A stretch of DNA of 64,000 bases from the NCBI RefSeq assembly GCF_014196795.1, contig NZ_JACIEJ010000013.1, forward strand, positions 1 to 64,000. Reading direction: 5' to 3'. Shown one piece after another: positions 26,736 to 34,701 of this stretch; position 1 is the first letter of the stretch; every line of letters starts with the position of its first letter. Under the pieces are notes generated by a model that ran no database searches, was not told where the DNA came from, and saw only the letters and a program-made list of their open reading frames with translations. The position numbers and the translations under genes are program-made. The stretch is from Sagittula marina (GTDB lineage: Bacteria; Pseudomonadota; Alphaproteobacteria; Rhodobacterales; Rhodobacteraceae).

Positions 26736-27328
26736 CAGGCAACCCTCCGATCATCGAGTTCCATCAGCGCATCGAGCGGCACGCGGTAGGGCTGCATGGC
26801 GTCGAAATCCTCGCAATTGCCGCAGTTCTGCACGATCGCGAAGGTGTCGCAGGCATCCTTGAGAATGACCCGGAAGGTGCCGCCGAGGCCCGAGGGCACC
26901 TCGTAGGTCCCGCCGATGAGATAGTCCGAGGCCCGGCGCACGAAGACGCGGATGCTGTGGCCATCGGTGGCGAGCCGGATCGCACCCCGCCCCCGGTCGA
27001 TGAGCACCTGCACGTCATCCAGGATGTCGGTGTAGAACTGGCCGGTCAGATCGCGAAACGCCATGCGGCGCTGCGCCATCCAGTCGGTGTCCCGAAACGG
27101 GTTCATGCCATCGGCGAAAGCAAAGGACGGATCGGCCTGCTCGGTGGTGACGATACGGGTGGTCGTGCCATCGATGCCGTTTGAGCGCAGATGCACGCCA
27201 TTGCCGACGATGAGGATCAGGGCGGGCCTGTCCACGGGCCCGTTCCAGTTGGGCAGGAAGGTTTTGCAGGCGCGTGCATGGGCGATCTGCGCCGCAACAG
27301 CGGACGCAGAGAACTTGAGAATAGCCAT
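26735..27328 (-). CDS. DUF3085-like protein
   Basis: The 197-residue product contains PALILIVGNGVHLRSNGID and FADGMNPFRDTDW, which resemble DUF3085 proteins of plasmid backbones. Two Cys close together (CGNCEDFD) sit near the C-terminus and might bind metal. The start at 27328 (MAILKFSAS) is chosen because it follows the family opening. It lies between a near-perfect palindrome and the DUF6927 gene. The assignment to DUF3085 is by eye and moderate. Confidence 0.6.
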   Translation of the reverse strand: MAILKFSASAVAAQIAHARACKTFLPNWNGPVDRPALILIVGNGVHLRSNGIDGTTTRIVTTEQADPSFAFADGMNPFRDTDWMAQRRMAFRDLTGQFYTDILDDVQVLIDRGRGAIRLATDGHSIRVFVRRASDYLIGGTYEVPSGLGGTFRVILKDACDTFAIVQNCGNCEDFDAMQPYRVPLDALMELDDRRVA

Positions 27329-27360
27329 GGGGATGTCTTTCTGTTCGGTTTGGAAGGGTC

Positions 27361-27390
27361 GACCCGCGCGGGGCATGCCTCGCGCGGGTC
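27361..27390 (-). terminator. Near-perfect 30-base palindrome after the ParB-like gene
   Basis: Arms GACCCGCGCG (27361-27370) and CGCGCGGGTC (27381-27390) are exact complements, and the middle (GGGCATGCCT) is nearly palindromic. It sits 10 bases past the stop of the ParB-like gene in minus direction and is probably a terminator or processing signal. Confidence 0.65.
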
Positions 27391-27400
27391 GCGTGATGGC

Positions 27401-29383
27401 TCAGGCCGCTTGCGCGACCTCGCTCTCAGGCTCGGGATTTTCCGCAGTGGGCTCCGCCTCATCACAGGCGACACCGGCGGTCTGCATCATCGGCGGGCAC
27501 CAGGCGGCCACGGCAGCGCGCTGTGTATCCGTGAGCGTGGCGAAGGGCTCGGCGAAGAGCTTGTCACAAAAGGCGACGATCTCCTTCTTGCTCGACGAGG
27601 CCAGCGTCACCGCCTCCTGGGCGAGACCCAGATCCTCGCCGAGGATCTTCAGGAGCCAAGCCTTCTTGAAGCGGTTGAAGAGCGCCGCATTCGGCGTCCA
27701 GTGGGCGCGGATGTCGGGCATGATCTCGATCTCGAACGCATGCATCAGGCTGTCGCGCTGGCGGTCCCGCGCGAAGCAGGACTGCGTGGTGCTGGCCGTG
27801 GCATAGGCGACGAGCTTGGCCTTCTCGCCTGCCTCCAGCGCGCGAAACGCCGCGAACTGATCGGCGGGCCGGCGGCTGTCATCGAGCCAGGAGAGGTCAA
27901 GCATATCATGCGCCGCCGCCACCTGCTCAAGCGAGGTCTCGTCGATCTCGTCCATCTTGGCGTGGTTGCGGTATTCCTTGCGGGCATCGATCTTGATCGC
28001 CTGCGTGACACTCATGCCGCTGGCCAGAACGTCGCTCACCAGCTTAAAGAGCGTCATATCGAGCGTGGCCTCGGGATACAGCGCCATCGCGGCGCCAAGG
28101 GCCATGGCCCGCTCGGTCTTGAGATCCTCGGCCAGTGAGGCTGGATAAGTGATTTCGCCCGGGTCCGGGGCCTCCTCCCCGGTCGGGTTGGCCGAGGAGC
28201 CGCGCGCGCCCTCCTCTTTGACGGTGTCCTCGGGGCGCACGAGGCCCACATGGAGCGTCACCTGACCGCCCTGCCACGACGCGATCACGCCTGCACGGGC
28301 GAGATCCTCTGCGCTGTAGGCCTCCTGCAGGTCGCGGGCTTCCTCTTCCAGAGCGTCGACACGGTCGTAAAGGGCGTTGTAGGCACCGTCCTCGAGATCC
28401 TCATCCTCCATCTCGAGCTGCAATTTCTCGAGCTCTGCGGTGATCTCATCGATGCGCTTCTGGGCGGTCTCGTCGGGCTCAATCGGGCCGGGATAGACGC
28501 GGCCGTAGTCGGCCATGGTCGCGTAATCATAGCGGACCATCGCATCGGCCCAGGCAAAGCCCAGCCTCATGCGGGCCTCTTCGGCAGCGGCACCGAGCTT
28601 CTCGAGCAGGATGGTCTCGACCAGCGCCGCATCCTCAAGCACGGAATGCTCTTCCAGAAGGTCAGCCGCGACGGCGCCGCCGCGGGCCTCGTAGTCCGCG
28701 CGCACGAAGGCCCCGAGATCGTCGCTGACCTGCACCCCGCGGGATTTGAGCGCCTGACGGACGGTGTAGGCCTGCAGATAGCCGCCGTCCTTCGTGAGCG
28801 CCTCGAAGACCTCGCGCTGCGCCTCCTGGCTCGGATGCTCGGCAAAGGCTTTCATCGTGTCGAGCGTGATCACCTTGGCCCGGGCTGCGGCGCGGATGTC
28901 GGGGTGGATAAGGCCATAGCGCAACCGGCCTTTCACGGCCGCCACCGTGGTGCCAAAGGTCTTTGCGATGGTCTCGGGCGTCTGGCCGTCGACCTCCATC
29001 ATCCGCGCGAAAGCCTCGAACTCGTCGATGGCATTCATCGGCGCCTGGGTGATGTTCTCGGCGAGCGACAGCGCCGTGGTGACGTCGCTCTCCTCAGGGA
29101 CAAGGCGGCAGTCGACCTTGGTTTTCGCGGTGAACCCCTTGGCGGCCTTATCGGCGATCAGCTCCTTCAGGGCTGCATGGCGCCGGCCACCGGCGAGGAC
29201 AGCATATTTGCCGTCAAGCTTCTGGACGAGAAGCGGCTGGAGCAGGCCCAGCACTGAGATACTGGCCTTCAGATGCGCGATGTTCTCGGGATCATAGGTT
29301 TCCGGCGCGTTGCTGCGCACATTGGCGGGGTGGGCGACAAGATCGCCGATCGCGACGGTGAGAGGGGCAAAGCTTGTGGTCAT
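27401..29383 (-). CDS. Large ParB/Spo0J-like protein (660 aa)
   Basis: The N-terminal 110 residues are a ParB nuclease-like domain (LVAHPANVRSN, then GLLQPLLVQKL and AGGRRHAAL), followed by the box ALSLAENITQAPMNAIDEF. A helix-turn-helix region follows (ETIAKTFGTTVAAVKGRLRYG). The remaining 400 residues are long, acidic and helical, with no known domain visible. Ordinary ParB proteins are about 300 residues, so this is the long plasmid type. It is separate from the RepB of repABC and may serve DNA processing or transfer rather than partition. The C-terminus is Glu-rich. Confidence 0.85.
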   Translation of the reverse strand: MTTSFAPLTVAIGDLVAHPANVRSNAPETYDPENIAHLKASISVLGLLQPLLVQKLDGKYAVLAGGRRHAALKELIADKAAKGFTAKTKVDCRLVPEESDVTTALSLAENITQAPMNAIDEFEAFARMMEVDGQTPETIAKTFGTTVAAVKGRLRYGLIHPDIRAAARAKVITLDTMKAFAEHPSQEAQREVFEALTKDGGYLQAYTVRQALKSRGVQVSDDLGAFVRADYEARGGAVAADLLEEHSVLEDAALVETILLEKLGAAAEEARMRLGFAWADAMVRYDYATMADYGRVYPGPIEPDETAQKRIDEITAELEKLQLEMEDEDLEDGAYNALYDRVDALEEEARDLQEAYSAEDLARAGVIASWQGGQVTLHVGLVRPEDTVKEEGARGSSANPTGEEAPDPGEITYPASLAEDLKTERAMALGAAMALYPEATLDMTLFKLVSDVLASGMSVTQAIKIDARKEYRNHAKMDEIDETSLEQVAAAHDMLDLSWLDDSRRPADQFAAFRALEAGEKAKLVAYATASTTQSCFARDRQRDSLMHAFEIEIMPDIRAHWTPNAALFNRFKKAWLLKILGEDLGLAQEAVTLASSSKKEIVAFCDKLFAEPFATLTDTQRAAVAAWCPPMMQTAGVACDEAEPTAENPEPESEVAQAA

Positions 29384-29462
29384 GGGATATCCTTCCAGGT
29401 GGGTGAGGTGTGGCCCGCCTTCACGCGCGTGACCAATCCCCGGCTTCAGGGATCACCACGAC

Positions 29463-29500
29463 AAAAGGCCCACTTTCCTTTTGAGGGGTCAGTGGGCCTT
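29463..29500 (-). repeat. Backbone hairpin motif, copy 4, with flanking stem
   Basis: The plus strand reads AAAAGGCCCACTTTCCTTTT at 29463-29482. In addition, AAGGCCCACT (29465-29474) pairs with AGTGGGCCTT (29491-29500), giving a 10-bp stem 80 bases upstream of the ParB-like start. Confidence 0.6.
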
Positions 29501-29537
29501 CATCGTCTCAGATGTCAGGGGGGATTCCCCTGCCCTT

Positions 29538-29927
29538 CTACCAGTCGCGCGCCAGCATGATTGTCAGCACGCGCATGGTGGTGGCGGGATTGTCCGGGGT
29601 CTCAGCCCCGTAGCGGAAATCCGAATCTGCCTCATAGAGATCAATCTTCCAGAACACGGTCTCGCCCCGGATCTCGACCGCCCCGAAATCGTGCCATCCC
29701 TCGGGATCATTCTCAGGCTCGAATGTATCGAACGCACCGGTGGCCTTCACCGCCTCGGCCATGAAGCCGTCACCGGCCTCCATAAGCGAGCGGGTGACAT
29801 GCATCCGGCCCTGGATGGGCTGCACCGGCGGCACTCCAAGGCACGCGAGCTTGCGAAACGCGTCGTTTTGCGCCGCGATCACGGTCGGATCTGGACGGTC
29901 TGGCTGGGGTTGAACGGTCATGGACAT
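29538..29927 (-). CDS. DUF3768 family protein
   Basis: The 129-residue product contains AQNDAFRKLACLG near the start and then EGWHDFGAVEIRGETVFWKIDLYEAD, the DUF3768 signature. The end MRVLTIMLARDW is also typical. It is small, without a signal peptide, and found beside ParB-like and ArdC genes on plasmids of this group. The function is unknown. A copy of the recurrent hairpin lies 36 bases upstream of its start. Confidence 0.85.
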   Translation of the reverse strand: MSMTVQPQPDRPDPTVIAAQNDAFRKLACLGVPPVQPIQGRMHVTRSLMEAGDGFMAEAVKATGAFDTFEPENDPEGWHDFGAVEIRGETVFWKIDLYEADSDFRYGAETPDNPATTMRVLTIMLARDW

Positions 29928-29962
29928 GGGGATCTCCTTTGAGAAGTTGAAACACCCTTCCC

Positions 29963-29982
29963 AAAGCCCGCTTTCACTTTTC
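29963..29982 (-). repeat. Backbone hairpin motif, copy 5
   Basis: The plus strand reads AAAGCCCGCTTTCACTTTTC, 36 bases upstream of the DUF3768 start. Confidence 0.55.
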
Positions 29983-30014
29983 TGCTTGGCGGAAGGACCG
30001 AAGCAGAAGGCGCC

Positions 30015-30224
30015 TTACCCGAACAGCCCTCTGGCTCTGTAGTTCGGGTTGGGGATGGTTTCGATCCAGCCGCCTTGTTCTTTGATGCTCTCGAGCGCTG
30101 CCGAGAACGGATAAGCGCCCTCGGACTGGCTCCACCAATAGGCACCGCGCTTGAAAGTGATGATCTTGCGGCGGCCGTCTTCGAAGCAGGCCACCCGCAG
30201 CGTCTTGGGTTCCTTGCGTGACAT
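30015..30224 (-). CDS. Small hypothetical plasmid protein
   Basis: The 69-residue product starts MSRKEPKTLRVACFEDG and has ITFKRGAYWWSQSEGAYPFSAALESI, a small basic protein with several aromatic residues. The ATG at 30224 follows GGAGAGTCCC. It lies between DUF3768 and ArdC in the same direction. I do not recognise a family. Its conservation in this position in related plasmids is plausible but not shown here. Confidence 0.6.
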   Translation of the reverse strand: MSRKEPKTLRVACFEDGRRKIITFKRGAYWWSQSEGAYPFSAALESIKEQGGWIETIPNPNYRARGLFG

Positions 30225-30247
30225 GGGACTCTCCGTTCTCCGTGTGG

Positions 30248-31186
30248 TCAGGCCGCCTTGGCGCTGCGCCCTGCCCTGCTCGCCTCCGATCTGGCGATCA
30301 AGTAGTCGCAAGCGCGCTGCGCGTCCGCGGCGTGCTTGAAGATCGCACCCTTGTCCGAGCGCAGGACGCGCAACCAGTTGTGGAGATAGGCGGCATTCAT
30401 CTCGAGCGTATGCGCCGTGAAGCCGAGCGTCTGCCCCAGGAACACCGAGGTCAATTCCGCGACTATCTCCTCGCGCGCATAGGACGTGTTGCCAAACTTC
30501 GAGAACCCGAAATCACGGTTCAATCGATGGGGGGCTTTCGTGGCATGGGCGAGCTCATGGGCCCAGACCCCGTAGAAATTGCGCGGGTCCTGGAACCGCG
30601 TGATGGATGGCATGTAAACCTTGTCCACGGGGGGCAAATAGTACGCCTCCGTGCCCGTGAAGACGGTTGTGATGTCGATGGCATCGAAAAACGCCTGCAT
30701 GTGCGGGATGGGCTCGGACTGCGGATGCTTGGGCACGGGCTCCGGGTCAGGGTAGAAGCTGTCGGGCAAGCCCTCGATCTGGCAGGCATTGAACACACGG
30801 TAGGATTTCTGGAAGCGGAAGATACGGGCTTCCTCGGAGTGATCATCCCCGCTGCTACGGTCGTCCTCGCAATCGGCGTCTTTCCGGCTTTGGCCGTAGT
30901 AGACAACGACAGAGGACTTCTCGCCTTTGCGCACCTTCGCGTCCAAGGCATTGGCCTGAGGCAGCGTCATCCAGAAGGGCGAGCTATGGCCCGCCATCAC
31001 GGTGCGCATCGTCAGCAGGAAGTTGTTGACCCCCTGGTAGGGTTCCCCGCCCACGCGCAGGGGGCGACAGCTGCCACCTGCGGTCCATGGCTTGCGCCAC
31101 GGCAGGACGCCGCGCTCGATGATGCGGATGATTTCGTTTGTGATGACCTCTGAGGCATCGAATTTGGGCGTACGGGATCGGGCCAT
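30248..31186 (-). CDS. ardC: ArdC-like antirestriction protein
   Basis: The 312-residue product has the ArdC layout: an N-terminal single-strand DNA-binding domain (NEIIRIIERGVLPWRKPW, then GVNNFLLTM and KGEKSSVVVYYG) and a C-terminal zinc metallopeptidase-like domain with His210 in VWAHELAHATK, followed by EEIVAELTS. ArdC proteins protect incoming plasmid DNA from type I and II restriction during conjugation. The gene is well placed in the backbone near the ParB-like gene. The active-site HExxH motif is intact. Confidence 0.93.
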   Translation of the reverse strand: MARSRTPKFDASEVITNEIIRIIERGVLPWRKPWTAGGSCRPLRVGGEPYQGVNNFLLTMRTVMAGHSSPFWMTLPQANALDAKVRKGEKSSVVVYYGQSRKDADCEDDRSSGDDHSEEARIFRFQKSYRVFNACQIEGLPDSFYPDPEPVPKHPQSEPIPHMQAFFDAIDITTVFTGTEAYYLPPVDKVYMPSITRFQDPRNFYGVWAHELAHATKAPHRLNRDFGFSKFGNTSYAREEIVAELTSVFLGQTLGFTAHTLEMNAAYLHNWLRVLRSDKGAIFKHAADAQRACDYLIARSEASRAGRSAKAA

Positions 31187-31227
31187 GGCTGGCCTCCTTT
31201 TCGAGTTTTGGTGAGAGGGAGTGGTGA

Positions 31228-31698
31228 CTAGGTTGACCGACAGGGGCGCGGATCGTTGGCGATCCTGGCACCGAGGGCTTCGACCATGTCGATGTAGGTG
31301 GTCAGCGACACGGACTTGCCGGGACCCGAAGAGTCAGGGTCGACCGATCCGTCCCGCGCCACCCGCGGCAGGTTCGCGAAGGTGATGACATCGGTGACGG
31401 GTCGGATATCGATGAACGGAGTTCCTCGTGCGACCGCGAGGGCGGCCAAGGGAAAGCGCTCGATCGGCGCGAGGGTCGAGACGGTGGTCCAACCGAGATG
31501 GAGGAACGTGCCGCCCTCTCCGCAGATCACATGGGCATTCGGCAGCGTCGCTGCCTGCCTGAGATAGCCAAGATCACGCAGGACGGTCTGGCGTTCGAGC
31601 CGCTGTGCCAGCAACGTCTGGCCAGTTCGGCGCAGCTCTGTATGCCGCCACCATGAGGCAGCGGTTGCGCGGAGCACGCGCAAGACACCTGATTGCAT
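31228..31698 (-). CDS. Hypothetical protein
   Basis: The 156-residue product starts MQSGVLRVLRATAASWW after GAAGGG. It has two Cys-free helical parts, then VICGEGGTFLHLGWTTV and TPFIDIRPVTDVITFANLPRV. No signal peptide or clear membrane segment is seen. I do not recognise a family. It is the outermost gene of the minus-strand backbone and lies 294 bases from the divergent fic gene. Confidence 0.6.
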   Translation of the reverse strand: MQSGVLRVLRATAASWWRHTELRRTGQTLLAQRLERQTVLRDLGYLRQAATLPNAHVICGEGGTFLHLGWTTVSTLAPIERFPLAALAVARGTPFIDIRPVTDVITFANLPRVARDGSVDPDSSGPGKSVSLTTYIDMVEALGARIANDPRPCRST

Positions 31699-31888
31699 AG
31701 GAATGCCCTTCATCAGGAAAGACAGACCGGAATCCGGCCCGGACCCATCTGAGGGACCCCAAAGGCCCTCATCCGTCAGTCACAAAAACCCGAAGAACAC
31801 TTTCTCTTTTCCCGGCCCCTTTGGGGACACAACAAAACCGAAAAGCCCGGCACATCTGCCGAAGCCATTGATTTCATGCAGCAATTCC

Positions 31889-31989
31889 AGATCGGCAGGC
31901 AAGATCGGCAACGCATATCGGCAAAACCTTGCTTGAAAGTACGAAATGTGTTTATTTTTCAATTACTTTGCAAACATGGAAGATCGGCA
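31889..31989 (+). repeat. Four short direct repeats upstream of fic
   Basis: AGATCGGCA occurs at 31889-31897, 31902-31910 and 31981-31989, and TATCGGCA at 31916-31923. The first three are spaced 13-14 bases apart. Such iterons may bind the Fic protein's C-terminal winged helix or another regulator. The last copy lies just before the fic ATG. Confidence 0.45.
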
Positions 31990-31992
31990 AAA

Positions 31993-33195
31993 ATGCTGGA
32001 AACACCCGCCAGGATCGAACCCTGCTTCTTCGAGGAGCATATTCCCACAGAACTGGCAGACCTTTCGGTCGACATCCAGAGGGAAGCCACCGGGCTGGGA
32101 CAAGGGTTGCATCCTGACAGCGCAGCCGAACTTGCCGATCTCGTCCGTGTGATGAACTGCTACTACTCCAACCTGATCGAAGGACACAACACGCGCCCCC
32201 GCGACATCGAAAGGGCGCTGGCTGGTGCCGAGCTTGAGGAAGAAACCCGTCCCCTCGCCCTTGAGGCCCGAGCGCACGTCATCGTTCAACGGGCCATCGA
32301 CGAGATGCATCGCAAGGGCACCCTGCCCCGCCCCACATCCGTCGAATTCCTGACTTGGGTCCATAAGAGCTTCTACGACGAGATGCCGGATGAGTTTCGG
32401 GTCATCGAACATCCCGACGGCACACAAGAGCCCATCGTTCCGGGACGCATGCGCCAGGATGATGATCGGGAAGTTGCGGTCGGGCGCCACCTACCTCCAT
32501 CATCGTCGCGCGTCGCGGCGTTCATGGATCACTTTGACAAACGGTTTCAAATTGCGGCGCGGTCTTCGAGCGGACGGATCATCGCGATCGCGTCTGCACA
32601 TCACCGGCTGAACTACATCCACCCCTTCCCGGATGGCAACGGTCGTGTCAGCAGATTGATGTCTCATGCCATGGCCCTCACAGCAGGGATCGGTGGCCAG
32701 GGGCTCTGGTGCGTTTCGCGTGGGCTGGCCCGCGGGCTGACCGATCGGGGCGAGTACAAACGGATGATGGATCTGGCCGACAGCCCACGCCGCGGAGACC
32801 GAGACGGGCGCGGCAACCTGTCAGAGGCGGCACTGAAGGCGTTCAGCGAATGGTTCCTAAAAGTGACGCTCGACCAGATCACGTTCTCTGCGAAGCTGTT
32901 CGATCTCGGCGGACTGGACCAACGGTATCGTCGTCTTGTTGCAGATACCACCGATGACAAGCGAGCGCCGGAACTGATCTCGGCGGTTCTTCGGCATGGG
33001 GCACTGGAACGAGGCGATGCGCAGATTGTGCTCAAGACGTCCGAGCGTACTGCTCGCAACACGCTGAGTAAACTGACCGCCGCCGGATACCTGACTTCCG
33101 TCTCTCCGAAGACGCCCGTTCGGTTGGCGTTTCCGTTGGATTATCGAGAGCGGCTCTTTCCAAACCTCTTTGGAGACGGTGACCTCCCACAATAA
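31993..33195 (+). CDS. fic: Fic-domain AMPylase-like protein with winged-helix tail
   Basis: The 400-residue product has a Fic core with HPFPDGNGRVSRL (catalytic His and the NGR anion loop) near residue 210. Upstream, SNLIEGH near residue 60 fits the inhibitory motif (S/T)xxxE(G/N), so it belongs to the self-inhibited type with the Glu in the same chain. The C-terminal 90 residues (LERGDAQIVLKTSERTARNTLSKL) form a winged-helix DNA-binding domain. Fic proteins add AMP to target hydroxyls. Its target is unknown. The ATG at 31993 is the first in frame with the conserved start. Confidence 0.9.
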   Translation: MLETPARIEPCFFEEHIPTELADLSVDIQREATGLGQGLHPDSAAELADLVRVMNCYYSNLIEGHNTRPRDIERALAGAELEEETRPLALEARAHVIVQRAIDEMHRKGTLPRPTSVEFLTWVHKSFYDEMPDEFRVIEHPDGTQEPIVPGRMRQDDDREVAVGRHLPPSSSRVAAFMDHFDKRFQIAARSSSGRIIAIASAHHRLNYIHPFPDGNGRVSRLMSHAMALTAGIGGQGLWCVSRGLARGLTDRGEYKRMMDLADSPRRGDRDGRGNLSEAALKAFSEWFLKVTLDQITFSAKLFDLGGLDQRYRRLVADTTDDKRAPELISAVLRHGALERGDAQIVLKTSERTARNTLSKLTAAGYLTSVSPKTPVRLAFPLDYRERLFPNLFGDGDLPQ

Positions 33196-33280
33196 CTTTA
33201 GGCATTTAGGGTGTATTGCCTGGCCGCCGATTTCTTCCATGAGCGGCCAGATTTTCATCAAGGCTTGCTCGTGTGTCACT

Positions 33281-33406
33281 TGTCCACCGCGGTGGACATC
33301 TGCTGGTCTGAGATAAACTGAAGAACCATCACGCGCGGCTAGGTGCGTTTGGACAGTTTTGGTTGCCACAAGCGCCGCTTCTCGTTCGAAGTCCACCGCG
33401 GTGGAC
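33281..33406. promoter_or_regulatory. Two copies of a perfect palindrome downstream of repC (candidate parS)
   Basis: TGTCCACCGCGGTGGACA occurs as an 18-bp perfect palindrome at 33281-33298, and its 16-bp core occurs again at 33391-33406. Both lie between fic and repC. I find no third copy in the window. In repABC replicons, RepB binds short palindromes near the operon, so these are good candidates for the partition site. Confidence 0.55.
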
Positions 33407-33407
33407 A

Positions 33408-34463
33408 TTAGACAGTTCGCTCATTGTTTTCGGACAGTCGCCTGATCAAAGCTAATGGATCAAATTGGTTTTGCCTTTGACCTAGGGTGATACTGTGAAA
33501 ATACGCTCCAAAATCCCTGATGCGTTTTCCAAGCTGTAGCATGATGAAGATCGCGCATGACGCTTTCTGAGCTCCTACAGCATTCTTGGCTTTCTCGAAA
33601 GTCTCTGGGTGAATGCCCATCATGGGTGCAAGTGTTCGAGCATGGTTTTCAATGTCCAACCAGTTTCTAAGTCTCTCTGTGGAGAACGATGTCGCCTGAT
33701 CGCAGACTGAGGTCAGCAAGTCTGGTTTCAGGGCCTCAAGGCCTATGTTGCTATCTAAATCTTTTTTTTCTTCTTCAGACTTAGATTGATGCCGGACAGT
33801 TCGTCCGTCATTGGCGGGCAATTCCATAGTTTCAGGCGGGTCATCCGGGGTAGACAAACTCTGGCATTCTGCATCTGTATTGGCGAGCAGAGCGTGGTAT
33901 TCGGGGAGGCTCAGCTTCCTGCGTAGAGCTTTCCGTGCGTGGTTGATGAATGCGTTGCTAGGATCGTGCTCTTCCAAATGGGCGAGCTTTGTAAGGATCT
34001 GTTTGCGGACAAATATACGATCTCGGCGGTTATTCTCCATCTCTTGCGCGATGGCTATAAGCTGGCTAGCACGTTGGAGCAGGGGGGTGAGAGACAATCC
34101 ATAACTGATGCACTCCCCGCCGGATGAGCGAACGCGGTAGCGCTTTCGGTTCGAGCTGTCATTGCGCTTGATGAATCCGAGTTCAACGAAGCGGTTGATG
34201 TGCCTCCGGAGAGTCCGTTCGTCGATTCCGCCAACGCGCTGGCAAAGTGAATTGTTAGACGCAAAAACCGTTTCGCCATGGCCAGGTTTCAGAAAACTGA
34301 GCATTGCTTGAAGTGTCTGTATGTGGCCAGGACGTAGACCAAACACGCTGCGTGCATCTCTCAGGGCTCTGAAGATGGTCCAGACGTCGGTTTCAGATGG
34401 GGGAAATGAGCCGCGGGTTGCATCAGCACCTGCGGCTTCGATCGAGAGTTTTGTAAATGCCAT
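33408..34463 (-). CDS. repC: Replication initiator RepC
   Basis: The 351-residue product matches RepC of repABC plasmids. It has a helix-turn-helix N-terminal half (TLQAMLSFLKPG, then SNNSLCQRVGGIDERTLRRHINRFVELGFI) and a helical C-terminal half. RepC starts replication at an origin inside its own gene. The start at 34463 is chosen over one 24 codons upstream, as the upstream part is Arg-rich and lies in the repB-repC spacer. It is preceded by a hairpin with a T-run. Confidence 0.93.
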   Translation of the reverse strand: MAFTKLSIEAAGADATRGSFPPSETDVWTIFRALRDARSVFGLRPGHIQTLQAMLSFLKPGHGETVFASNNSLCQRVGGIDERTLRRHINRFVELGFIKRNDSSNRKRYRVRSSGGECISYGLSLTPLLQRASQLIAIAQEMENNRRDRIFVRKQILTKLAHLEEHDPSNAFINHARKALRRKLSLPEYHALLANTDAECQSLSTPDDPPETMELPANDGRTVRHQSKSEEEKKDLDSNIGLEALKPDLLTSVCDQATSFSTERLRNWLDIENHARTLAPMMGIHPETFEKAKNAVGAQKASCAIFIMLQLGKRIRDFGAYFHSITLGQRQNQFDPLALIRRLSENNERTV

Positions 34464-34543
34464 GGCTTGTTCACGACGACCGTTCGGCCCACAACTTCCC
34501 CGTCTCTTTCCTCGAATTTTCGCGGAAAAAGGCAAAAAATATC

Positions 34544-34563
34544 AGTCCACCGAATCGGTGACT
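34544..34563 (-). promoter_or_regulatory. Terminator-like hairpin in the repB-repC spacer
   Basis: AGTCACCGATTCGGTGGACT on the minus strand folds into a stem with one bulged base, followed within five bases by six T (34534-34539). In repABC plasmids this spacer holds a small antisense RNA and an attenuator that limit repC expression. This hairpin fits the attenuator role. A TTGACC with 17-base spacing to a weak -10 lies on the plus strand from 34565. Confidence 0.5.
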
Positions 34564-34701
34564 CTTGACCGGTATGCTGGAGGTTGCTACATCAAAGATG
34601 CTAATCAGGTGATGAGGGCTCTCCAGGGGAAACTTTGGGGGGCTCTTTTCTTTCGGGTCTTCGCTTTTCTCCTCTGCTCGTGTTGCTCTGTGTGGCCTGG
34701 G

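Noticed and set aside
32857-33408. A 183-codon minus-strand frame after repC
   Set aside because: Two thirds of it lie antisense to the fic gene, and its start and an internal segment are made of the two palindromes at 33281 and 33391. It shows no family resemblance.
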